Shown: one piece after another, positions 18,599 through 26,441 of the stretch
How the letters are laid out: each line of letters opens with the position of its first letter
Position numbering within the stretch: the stretch's first letter is position 1
From: Saccharicrinis sp963666825
GTDB taxonomy: Bacteria; Bacteroidota; Bacteroidia; Bacteroidales; Marinilabiliaceae
Length of the DNA stretch: 64,000 bases
NCBI GenBank assembly: GCA_963666825.2
Contig: OY763044.2
Span: 496,001 to 560,000, forward strand
Reading direction: 5' to 3'
Notes under the pieces: generated by a model
Seen by the model: the letters and a program-made list of their open reading frames with translations, nothing else
Databases searched by the model: none
Told to the model about the DNA's origin: nothing
Made by a program: the position numbers and the translations under genes

Positions 18599-20650
18599 TT
18601 AAAGCAGGTTTTCTTCGTTTAATACTTCCTTAATTTGATTGTGGTTTTTCCAGAATTTCTTTTCAATCTTTTTCCAGATTTTATCAAACTCCGGATGTTT
18701 CTGAATTTCTTTGGATATGGGGTCTAATTTATAAAAGAGAATGGTCCAGTAATGATAATTTTCCTGTTCAGCAAAAGCTCTTAGATATTCAATCGCTTTA
18801 TTTATATCTCCGTCCATGATATAACTGGCAGATATCATAACGTCTTTATAAATAGAAACATCCTGAAAAGCCCTTGTTTTATATATGTTATATAATTCTT
18901 TTGCTCTTTTAGTGTCTCCATTTTTTTCAAAGACATAGCTTATTTTTCCATTCTCGTACCAGAAAATATCCATATTATATTCAATCCGTTTGTTATCGAA
19001 TTTTTTGTAATATTTATATGAAGTTTCATAGTCTTCAAGCATGTAATAGAGCTTTCCTACTTCTTGCAAAACATCCAACCTGGTTGTATCCATTTCATAA
19101 GTTTGCAATAACAGATCTTTGGTTTCATTTAGATCCTTGTTAATGCCAAAAAGAATATAAGCGCGAACATAATAAGCTGAGATATTATCAGGATTGTAAG
19201 TCAATGATTTATTTATGAATTTTAATGCTTGTTCTGTAAATGCATTTTGAATAAGCGAGTTGCTTAAATGCAAATAAAGAATTGAAGCCGTGGCAGAATC
19301 ATTAGCTGTAATATTAAGTCGCTCACCCTTTAATGCATATTCTAAATACTTTTGACTGTTAGGTTGATAAGTAGTATAAAAATCTGATAAAAAGTTAATA
19401 ATCCAGGCTGAGTTAGGACTGTATTCATGCGCTTTTTCAAAATGAGGTAATGCTTTGGAATATTCTCCAGAATTCATGTAAAATAAACCCTTAGCAATAA
19501 GACTTTCAGGAATATTTGCATTATATAACATGGCTTTATCAGCGTACTCATTTAATTCTTTCAGATGCTGTTTATCTGCTTTCAAAACATCCATGTAATA
19601 ATAAGCAATGGCAACATAAGCATATGCTTCAGCAAATTCAGGATCGAGTTCAATAGCCTTATTAAACCACTTAACAGATTCAACTAAACCATCGCTTGTT
19701 TCACTTCTGATAAATTCCAATCCTTTTAAATAATTGTCATAAGCCTCCATATTATCAGTAGGAATACGATCAATTCTTTGCTTTTCCTCTGGAGTAATAA
19801 TAACCTGAACTTCGCTGGCAATGGTTTTTGCTATGTTATTTTGAAGATTAAAAATATCCTTAACTTCACGATTATACTGCGCTGCCCATAAATGTTTATC
19901 ACTATTGGCATCAATCAATTGAACGTTTAATAGTATTTTGTTGCCAACTTTTTGTCCGCTTCCTTCAACAAAATAGCTTACGTTTAATTCTTCAGCTATT
20001 TCTGGAATTGTTTTTTTAGTATTTCTATATTTCTCAACAGAAGTTCTGCTAATAACCCTCATGTGTTTAATCTTCTGAAGATTATTTAATATAGCTTCCA
20101 TTAAACCATTTACAATATAAACGTTACTAGAATCGTCACTGTCGTTTATAAATGGTAGAACAGCTATTGATTTCTCTGTTTCTGAGTTTTGCTTTTTAAA
20201 TGGATTTAGAAAAATCAGAAGTATAATGACTAATAAACCAATAACAGCAGTAATAAGGTATTTTATATTGATTTTAGTCTTTACAATAGATGAATCTGTG
20301 TGTGTTTCTTCTTTTTGCTTACCAACTTCACCCGGAGGATAGCCAAATTGTTCGCGAAAGCACTTGATAAAATAAGAGGTACTGCCAAATCCAACTTTAT
20401 AGCCAATTTCAGAAATGGTTAAACCGCCTTCATTCAAAAACTCCATGGCTTTATTTAATCTTACCAGGTTAATAAACTGGCTGGCGGATAAATCACTTAT
20501 CTTTTTTACTTTTCGAAGAAGATTAGAACGACTCATACCTACTTTGTCTGACAATTCAGATACCCCAAATTGCGAATCGGAAATATTATCCTCAATTATT
20601 TCTTTGAGTTTAATCAGAAAATCATCTTTAAAAAGCAGGTTGTTATCCAT
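18599..20650 (-). CDS. AraC-type membrane regulator with TolB-like and TPR domains
   Basis: The ATG at 20650 (MDNNLLFKDDFLIKL) is preferred over one 69 bases upstream, giving 683 residues. Domains: an AraC helix-turn-helix pair at about 15-110 (VSELSDKVGMSRSNLLRKVK, then ISEIGYKVGFGSTSYFIKCF); a transmembrane helix at about 127-147; a TolB/FlgO-like fold at about 155-270 (SIAVLPFINDSDD, then ISRTSVEKYRN); and a long TPR array to the C-terminus. The topology puts the DNA-binding part in the cytoplasm and the TolB-TPR part in the periplasm, a one-component membrane sensor. It is divergent from the ankyrin lipoprotein gene, with 20-bp repeats in between that could be its operators. Confidence 0.85.
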   Translation of the reverse strand: MDNNLLFKDDFLIKLKEIIEDNISDSQFGVSELSDKVGMSRSNLLRKVKKISDLSASQFINLVRLNKAMEFLNEGGLTISEIGYKVGFGSTSYFIKCFREQFGYPPGEVGKQKEETHTDSSIVKTKINIKYLITAVIGLLVIILLIFLNPFKKQNSETEKSIAVLPFINDSDDSSNVYIVNGLMEAILNNLQKIKHMRVISRTSVEKYRNTKKTIPEIAEELNVSYFVEGSGQKVGNKILLNVQLIDANSDKHLWAAQYNREVKDIFNLQNNIAKTIASEVQVIITPEEKQRIDRIPTDNMEAYDNYLKGLEFIRSETSDGLVESVKWFNKAIELDPEFAEAYAYVAIAYYYMDVLKADKQHLKELNEYADKAMLYNANIPESLIAKGLFYMNSGEYSKALPHFEKAHEYSPNSAWIINFLSDFYTTYQPNSQKYLEYALKGERLNITANDSATASILYLHLSNSLIQNAFTEQALKFINKSLTYNPDNISAYYVRAYILFGINKDLNETKDLLLQTYEMDTTRLDVLQEVGKLYYMLEDYETSYKYYKKFDNKRIEYNMDIFWYENGKISYVFEKNGDTKRAKELYNIYKTRAFQDVSIYKDVMISASYIMDGDINKAIEYLRAFAEQENYHYWTILFYKLDPISKEIQKHPEFDKIWKKIEKKFWKNHNQIKEVLNEENLL

Positions 20651-20710
20651 GATAAAAAGTATAGCCCGAAAGTTAAAATATTTTGGTAAAAATACCTCAT
20701 ACTTCATGTT

Positions 20711-20812
20711 TTGCATCATAATTTATACTGCTGCATCATAGTTTATATTGCTGATTAAAACTTTATTCTATTGTCCGCATGGTTGATTAACACTGCATCA
20801 CGACTTATCGGA
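20711..20812. promoter_or_regulatory. Three direct repeats, possible operators of the AraC-type regulator
   Basis: TTGCATCATAATTTATACTG at 20711-20730 is followed directly by CTGCATCATAGTTTATATTG at 20731-20750. A third, weaker copy begins CTGCATCA at 20793. The steps are 20 bp and 62 bp, near whole helical turns, as expected for AraC-family direct-repeat operators. They lie in the intergenic region between the regulator and the ankyrin gene. Confidence 0.5.
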
Positions 20813-20861
20813 ACTTTACATTAACAGATTTAAAGAGCAAAATCAATTAAAATTTACAATT

Positions 20862-20930
20862 ATGAAACGAGCCATGAGTAAGTTTTTCTCACACATGAGA
20901 ATTGTAATATTGGCGAGTTCCATATGGTAA
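20862..20930 (+). CDS. Possible 22-residue leader peptide upstream of the ankyrin gene
   Basis: A short frame MKRAMSKFFSHMRIVILASS ending in IW and TAA starts with an ATG placed soon after the operator-like repeats and ends 20 bp before the ankyrin gene's ATG. It has a basic, hydrophobic look. It may be a leader, a remnant or chance; there is no family match that I recognise. Confidence 0.2.
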   Translation: MKRAMSKFFSHMRIVILASSIW

Positions 20931-20950
20931 TAAAAAACAAATTTAGACAT

Positions 20951-21547
20951 ATGAAAACAACGATTTCAATTACCAGAATTTTCGCAGTTATTATGTTGGG
21001 TACATCTTTATTAATGTCATGTACACATAGTAATTCAAATAACATGAATAACTCAAATACTGAAGTTAAAGTTAAAGCTCCAGGTATTGATCTTAATACA
21101 GCTGCTTATATGGGAAATTTGGCTGCTGTAGAACAACACATTAAAGCTGGTACAAATCTTAACACTAAAGAACCTATGGGTGGAGCGACTCCACTTTTAA
21201 CAGCTTGTGTTTTTGGTAAAACAGAAATAGCTAAAGCCTTAATTAATGCAGAAGCTGATTTAAACCTAACCAATAATGATGGTTCCACTCCGTTACATGT
21301 TGCGGCATTTTTTTGCCATACAGAAATTGTAAAAGCTTTATTGGATAAGAATGTCAATATAAATGCATTAAATGGACAGGGTGCAACAGCTTTGCAATCA
21401 GTTAAGGGGCCTTTTAATGAAGTAAAACCTATTTACGATTTCTTAGGTCAGCAATTAGGGGCTTTAGGATTAAAACTTGACTACGACCATATTGAAAAAA
21501 CAAGACCAGTGATTGCTATGATGATTGAAGATAGTAGTGTTGAGTAG
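20951..21547 (+). CDS. Ankyrin-repeat lipoprotein
   Basis: The ATG at 20951 is chosen because it opens directly onto a lipoprotein signal (lipobox LMSC, Cys24); the longer frame would add nine charged residues before it. The mature protein has about three ankyrin repeats between residues 50 and 150: LNTAAYMGNLAAVEQHIKAG, ATPLLTACVFGKTEIAKALI and STPLHVAAFFCHTEIVKALL. The C-terminal ~40 residues are of unknown fold. Ankyrin repeats bind other proteins, so this is probably a small envelope-bound adaptor. Being divergent from the membrane regulator at 18599-20650, it may be its target or its modulator. Confidence 0.8.
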   Translation: MKTTISITRIFAVIMLGTSLLMSCTHSNSNNMNNSNTEVKVKAPGIDLNTAAYMGNLAAVEQHIKAGTNLNTKEPMGGATPLLTACVFGKTEIAKALINAEADLNLTNNDGSTPLHVAAFFCHTEIVKALLDKNVNINALNGQGATALQSVKGPFNEVKPIYDFLGQQLGALGLKLDYDHIEKTRPVIAMMIEDSSVE

Positions 21548-21556
21548 CTTTTATTG

Positions 21557-21615
21557 TGATTGATATGTTGATTGGGTTATCTTTTCAGGTTATACTCTAA
21601 TCAACATATCAATCA
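21557..21615. repeat. Perfect 17-bp inverted repeat after the ankyrin gene
   Basis: TGATTGATATGTTGATT (21557-21573) and AATCAACATATCAATCA (21599-21615) match perfectly with a 25-nt loop. It begins 10 bp after the ankyrin stop. No T-tract follows, so termination is uncertain; it may protect the mRNA 3' end or be a binding site. Confidence 0.55.
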
Positions 21616-21655
21616 ATTTATCAGAATCGAATAATACTGTATTAAAAACAAAATC

Positions 21656-22699
21656 ATGGAAACTCAAAACAGACGATATGATATAGATTGGTTAAGAGTA
21701 ATTGCCATAGGTTTACTTTTAATTTACCATATAGCCATAGTTTTTCAACCTTGGGGAATGTTTATTGGATTTATTCAAAGCAGTGAATCGCTCGTGGGAT
21801 TATGGAAACCGATGACAATGCTTAATATTTGGCGTATTCCTTTGTTGTTTTTTGTTTCAGGAATGGGAGTATTTTTTGCCATGCGAAAAAGAAGTGTAAA
21901 AGAACTTTTAATAGAAAGAACCAGACGCATTTTAATACCATTTATATTTGGAGCCTTAGTTATTGTACCTATACATATATTTATTTGGCAGAAGTTTTAT
22001 ATGCAAGGTTTAAAATACATGCCCGGAAGAGGTCATTTGTGGTTTTTGCTTAATATTTTCATTTATGTTTTATTATTGACTCCCATATTTTATGTATTAC
22101 AAAAGAATGCACAAAATTGGTTTAAACGATACTTAACCAAAATCTTAGGTAATCCGTTTGGTTTACTTTTAATTGCAGTTCCCTATATGATTGAAACTAT
22201 CTTGTTAAAGCCTAATCCCTATGAACTTTATGCTATGACATGGCATGGATTTGCTTTAGGTATGCTAGCATTCTTCTTTGGGTATTGTTTTGTTATGGTA
22301 GGTGAAACATTTTGGAATACGATTTACAAATACAGATTTGTTACCTTAATAGTATCAGCTTTACTGTATACAATTCGCTTGATTGTCTTTCAATTGAAAT
22401 CACCGGGTTATTTGATGGCTCTGGAATCAATCACATGGATATATACCATTTTTGCATTTGCTTATAAGTACTTAAACAGGCCAGGAAAGATTTTATCCTA
22501 TTTAAGCAAAGGAGCATATCCTGTATATATATTACATATGGTGTTTTTATATTTAGGTTCACAAATCATACTTCCGCTGTCATTGAATGTTGTCGCAAAG
22601 TTATTGGCTATCATCATTTTTAGCTTTATAGGAAGTTTCTTCAGTTACGAGTTGATTCGGAGAACTAAAATACTAAGACCTCTCTTTGGCCTAAAATAG
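21656..22699 (+). CDS. Acyltransferase 3 family integral membrane protein
   Basis: A 347-residue polytopic membrane protein with about ten hydrophobic helices. It opens with the family hallmark RYDIDWLRVIAIGLLLIYH, whose histidine near residue 24 sits where acyltransferase-3 proteins carry a catalytic or substrate-contacting His. A further signature is MPGRGHLWFLLNIFIY near 122-137, and RIPLLFFVSGMGVFFAMRKR near 62. The family moves acyl groups from acyl-CoA to sugars, glucans or lipids at the inner membrane (OpgC, OafA). The acceptor is not predictable. It starts 109 bp after the ankyrin gene, beyond the inverted repeat, so it could be co-transcribed or separate. Confidence 0.85.
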   Translation: METQNRRYDIDWLRVIAIGLLLIYHIAIVFQPWGMFIGFIQSSESLVGLWKPMTMLNIWRIPLLFFVSGMGVFFAMRKRSVKELLIERTRRILIPFIFGALVIVPIHIFIWQKFYMQGLKYMPGRGHLWFLLNIFIYVLLLTPIFYVLQKNAQNWFKRYLTKILGNPFGLLLIAVPYMIETILLKPNPYELYAMTWHGFALGMLAFFFGYCFVMVGETFWNTIYKYRFVTLIVSALLYTIRLIVFQLKSPGYLMALESITWIYTIFAFAYKYLNRPGKILSYLSKGAYPVYILHMVFLYLGSQIILPLSLNVVAKLLAIIIFSFIGSFFSYELIRRTKILRPLFGLK

Positions 22700-22884
22700 A
22701 GGAATGTAAACAGTACTGAAATTGATATTATAATGTAGCTAAATGGATGAACGAAAGAATTTTTCGTAATGTTGGATTATAAAACTACCTTTACCGCCGT
22801 TAAAAATGCTCCATCTTATTTTATATGTAAAAGTTGGTAATCATTTCTTAACCAATACATATAGAAAACCATCAGAAACATAAA

Positions 22885-23829
22885 ATGCAAATCAATAAAT
22901 ACTTCTATTTCTTCAGTTACGACAATCCTGAAAGTGAGCTTTGTAAACTAGAATCAAGATATCTTTTTAATAAAGAAGAGAAAAACAAACTATTGTTGTC
23001 GGATATAGAAGTGGAACCATCCAATAGTGCTTTTATTAAAAAACGCCTTGAAGTTGTTTTAAAGTCTGATGATTATGCTGACTTGATAAATAAAATTGAA
23101 GAAGAAAGAATCTGTGTTGAGGGATTTAAGGTTGAGTATTTAGTTTTGGATGGAGATGAAACAGAGTATTCTAAAAGACTTGAGAAATTAAAAGATATAG
23201 GTTACAGCATAGAAGGAACTCCCGATTATTATAAGCCAACAATAACCTATGCATTATGTTATTATGAGAAAACCTGGTGCTTTGGTATTTTGCGTAAGAA
23301 TAGTTTTGACTGGTATAAGCATAAGCAAAAGCCTTATTCATACAGTAATTCTATTAACGTAAACATAGCAAAAGCACTTGTTAATATTGCAGCTAAGGCC
23401 AACAAAGAATCAAAGCTGATAGATGCCTGTTGTGGTGTAGGTACCATAATGTTAGAGGCTTGTTTTTCTGGAAATAATATTGAAGGTTGTGACATTAATT
23501 GGAAGGTATGTAGGAAAGCACGCGAAAACCTTTCTCACTTCAACTATACTACTAATGTATATCGCTCCGATATAAAAGACATTAGCAACAGGTATGATGC
23601 TGCCATCATTGATTTACCATATAATCTGTTTAGTCATGTACCTGAAGATACAGCTTTGCATATTGTTAAGTCAACAGCCGAAATTACTGATCGACTTGTC
23701 ATTGTATCTACCTTAGATATCACAAATTTGATTAGTAATGTGGGATTAAATCTAACCGATTATTGCTCTGTAGGTAAGAGTGGAAAAGCAACTTTTGCCA
23801 GGAAGATATGGGTTTGTGAAAAGAACTAA
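22885..23829 (+). CDS. TRM11-like SAM-dependent RNA methyltransferase
   Basis: A 314-residue protein. The N-terminal ~160 residues show a THUMP-like/RNA-binding character without a clear motif. The C-terminal Rossmann methyltransferase domain has motif I DACCGVGTIMLEACF (near residue 182), an acidic motif II (EGCDIN near 205) and the catalytic motif IV DLPYNLF (near 246). The last resembles the (D/N)PPY of N-methyltransferases acting on guanine or adenine in tRNA. TRM11-type enzymes modify guanine 10 of tRNA, and close bacterial relatives modify other bases; the target here is not determined. No operon partner is evident. Confidence 0.8.
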   Translation: MQINKYFYFFSYDNPESELCKLESRYLFNKEEKNKLLLSDIEVEPSNSAFIKKRLEVVLKSDDYADLINKIEEERICVEGFKVEYLVLDGDETEYSKRLEKLKDIGYSIEGTPDYYKPTITYALCYYEKTWCFGILRKNSFDWYKHKQKPYSYSNSINVNIAKALVNIAAKANKESKLIDACCGVGTIMLEACFSGNNIEGCDINWKVCRKARENLSHFNYTTNVYRSDIKDISNRYDAAIIDLPYNLFSHVPEDTALHIVKSTAEITDRLVIVSTLDITNLISNVGLNLTDYCSVGKSGKATFARKIWVCEKN

Positions 23830-24019
23830 TCATATTGGCTTAATTCCTAAGCTTTATCATATTTCGTTATTATAAAATAATTGAGATTGTAGATTTATAA
23901 CTATAGATAAAATGCAATAGATATTTTAAATTCATAGTTTTAAGTCTTATCTTTTTTAATAAGATTAGGATTAAAAGTTCTTCATGAAAAAACACCCCAA
24001 AGTACTATAAAAAGAAAAG

Positions 24020-24451
24020 ATGATGGAAAAGAAATTAGGAAAAATCTTTAATTATATAGCAGCTTCAGTTCTTTTACTTGTCGGTTTAATCTATATGTTT
24101 AAAAGTGGTTTTATGCCATATCATAGTGCTGCAGTTTCTTTAAAATGGGTTGAAGTTGATGCGAAATTCCAATATTTGATATTAGCATTAATGAGAGCAA
24201 TTGGAGGATTGTTGTTATCTCTTTCGCTCGTTACTTTTTTTCTTCAGTATAAATTTGAAAAGACTAAAGAAACCTGGATTCCAGGATTAATTTTATCTGT
24301 AGGGTTGATAATTTGTGTTGCCACTATTTATGCAACCTTGATAGTACGTTTAAATTCTCCTGGACGCCCTCCTACATTTTTAGCTGTAATAGGAATCGCA
24401 TTACTCTACCTTGGATTTTACTTTAATAAAAAGATGATAAAAAAGAATTAA
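24020..24451 (+). CDS. Small four-helix membrane protein of unknown function
   Basis: A 143-residue protein with four predicted transmembrane helices, at about residues 10-27, 50-70, 85-105 and 115-135. Short charged loops and a basic C-terminus (FNKKMIKKN) give it a compact hydrophobic bundle. The first periplasmic loop (KSGFMPYHSAAVSLKW) is reminiscent of small Bacteroidota membrane proteins annotated only as hypothetical. I recognise no family with certainty. It stands alone, 190 bp after the methyltransferase and 229 bp before the cytochrome operon. Either of two adjacent ATG codons (24020, 24023) could be used. Confidence 0.7.
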   Translation: MMEKKLGKIFNYIAASVLLLVGLIYMFKSGFMPYHSAAVSLKWVEVDAKFQYLILALMRAIGGLLLSLSLVTFFLQYKFEKTKETWIPGLILSVGLIICVATIYATLIVRLNSPGRPPTFLAVIGIALLYLGFYFNKKMIKKN

Positions 24452-24680
24452 AATACTTTTTTGATTATTAGCAAGGATAACATAAATCAAATTTTCAGAG
24501 AGAGATTAATTGCTGCCTTTAACTAATTAATAATCTTGTTGATCAAATAATTCTTTTAGTTTTTATTAGAAGTGAAATATGAACAATAACAAACATATTC
24601 TGTACAATACTGAAAATGTTTATGAGTATTATTTATTTTCTTTGTGTATAATACTAGAGAAAAAATCGTTTAAATAATCC

Positions 24681-25967
24681 ATGTCGCATAAACATCCCAT
24701 AAATAGAGTTCGGTCCTCAGTAGAGAATTTTGTACTCCATCTGCATCCTATGCGGATCGATAAAAGAGCCATTAAATTTACACGAACCTTTGGACTGGGA
24801 GGAATCAGTGCTCTACTGTTTGTGATATTATTTGTAACAGGAACCATACTTCGATTTTCCTATATCCCAACTGTTGAACATGCTTACGATTCAATAGTTG
24901 AACTTCAAACACATTCCATCTTTGGACAATTTATTCGTAATATCCATCACTTGTCAGGGAAGCTATTGGTTGTAGTTTCTTTTTTACACATTCTGCGTGT
25001 TTATTATTCACAATCCATCTTTAAAAAGAGAGCTCAAAATTGGATATTTGGTTTGATATTGATGTTTTTGGTGATCTTATCCAGTTTTACAGGATACCTT
25101 TTGCCATGGGATCAATTGTCCTATTGGGCTGTAACAGTTATCACCCGAATCTTAGAATATATCCCTATTGTAGGAACCTACATAGCACAATATGTTCGAA
25201 GTGGTGATGTAGTTAATGGCAATACCTTGCTTAATTTTTATAACCTGCATACAGGTGTGATTCCATTATTATTTGTGGTACTGATGAGTATTCACTTTTG
25301 GTTGGTACGAACAGCCGGGGGTGTTGCTTTACCAAAAACAGATCATAAAGAAAGAGTGGATGTGTTGCCAAATCTTGTATTAAAGGAAGTAATGGCGGCA
25401 TCTATAGCGATTGCTTTTATATTTTTGGTTTCCGCTTTTTACCATGCACCATTATTGGATGAAGCCAATCCTTTGAAAAGTCCCAATCCCACCAAAGCAC
25501 CCTGGTACTTTTTAGGAGCACAGGAGCTATTGTTTCATCTGCATCCTGTTTTTAGTGCCGTTGTAGTACCCTTAGCCTTTGGTTTCTTTGTGATTTATTT
25601 ACCATATTTCAAATACAAGAATCACCATATCGGAGTTTGGTTTAATTCAGAATTGGGTAAGAAATTAGTAATTCAGTCAGCCATTATTTCATTGATTTTT
25701 ACCTTTGTTTTAATCTACCTGCTGGAACATTTTTTACATTTTGATGTATGGCTGGTTAGCTGGCCTTCATGGATTGCAACAGGTATTATACCATTACTTT
25801 TATATGGTCTTCCGGTAGCAGGTTATTTATTTTACATCCATAAAAAGCATCAAAGTGATAACACAGAAGTTATCATGTCTCTGACTACCATTATTCTTTC
25901 ATCATATTTAACCATGATGATGATTGCCTGGTTGTTGAGAGGAGAAGGAATGTTGCTGATATTTTAA
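24681..25967 (+). CDS. Cytochrome b subunit of a bc-type quinol oxidoreductase
   Basis: A 428-residue membrane protein joining the N-terminal (cytochrome b6-like) and C-terminal (subunit IV-like) parts. Helix B has a His pair with 13 residues between (IHHLSGKLLVVVSFLH) and helix D a pair with 14 between (LHTGVIPLLFVVLMSIH). This spacing is of the b6 rather than the mitochondrial type and ligates two b haems. The quinol-site loop GYLLPWDQLSYWAV is present, and the PEWY equivalent is APWYFLGAQEL near residue 273. It is the first gene of a tight three-gene unit with Rieske (12-bp gap) and an octaheme cytochrome. It should oxidise menaquinol and move protons across the inner membrane. Confidence 0.92.
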   Translation: MSHKHPINRVRSSVENFVLHLHPMRIDKRAIKFTRTFGLGGISALLFVILFVTGTILRFSYIPTVEHAYDSIVELQTHSIFGQFIRNIHHLSGKLLVVVSFLHILRVYYSQSIFKKRAQNWIFGLILMFLVILSSFTGYLLPWDQLSYWAVTVITRILEYIPIVGTYIAQYVRSGDVVNGNTLLNFYNLHTGVIPLLFVVLMSIHFWLVRTAGGVALPKTDHKERVDVLPNLVLKEVMAASIAIAFIFLVSAFYHAPLLDEANPLKSPNPTKAPWYFLGAQELLFHLHPVFSAVVVPLAFGFFVIYLPYFKYKNHHIGVWFNSELGKKLVIQSAIISLIFTFVLIYLLEHFLHFDVWLVSWPSWIATGIIPLLLYGLPVAGYLFYIHKKHQSDNTEVIMSLTTIILSSYLTMMMIAWLLRGEGMLLIF

Positions 25968-25979
25968 AGAGATTATATA

Positions 25980-26441
25980 ATGAAGGTAAATAGGCGTCAG
26001 TTTATAAAAAGATCGGTTTTAGCCATTGCATCCATAGAAGCTTTTTTTCTAATTAAAAACGGAATCAGTAAAAAGTCACCACTAGATAATGAAGAAAAAC
26101 TAATATCCGTAGGAGAGGCAGAGCTTTATTCCAATAACAATACCTATCCGTTTTTAACACATCATTTTTATTTGCGCAGATTTAATGATGGTGGCTTTAT
26201 CGCTTTTTCTGTAAAGTGTACTCACCTGGGATGCGTGATCAATATGAATTCAAAGACAGGAGGATATAATTGCCCTTGCCATGCTTCTCAGTTTGACGAA
26301 TATGGAAATGTAATTTCATCACCAGCAACCCGACCATTAGATGTTCATCCTATTATAGTCAAAAATAACGAACTCTTTGTCGATACCGGTAAAAAACTAA
26401 CCAGAGAAACCTTTGATAAATCCCAGCTAACTTACGTATAA
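25980..26441 (+). CDS. Rieske [2Fe-2S] protein
   Basis: A 153-residue Rieske protein with an N-terminal RRQFIKRS twin-arginine-like motif and a hydrophobic anchor (about 10-25). The cluster-binding motifs are CTHLGC (near residue 80) and CPCHASQF (near 98), with the usual two Cys and two His. The Gly-rich GS of the common CPCHGS is replaced by AS. It takes the first electron from quinol at the cytochrome b site. Its stop overlaps the start of the multihaem cytochrome by one base (TAATG), which argues for a stoichiometric complex. Confidence 0.92.
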   Translation: MKVNRRQFIKRSVLAIASIEAFFLIKNGISKKSPLDNEEKLISVGEAELYSNNNTYPFLTHHFYLRRFNDGGFIAFSVKCTHLGCVINMNSKTGGYNCPCHASQFDEYGNVISSPATRPLDVHPIIVKNNELFVDTGKKLTRETFDKSQLTYV

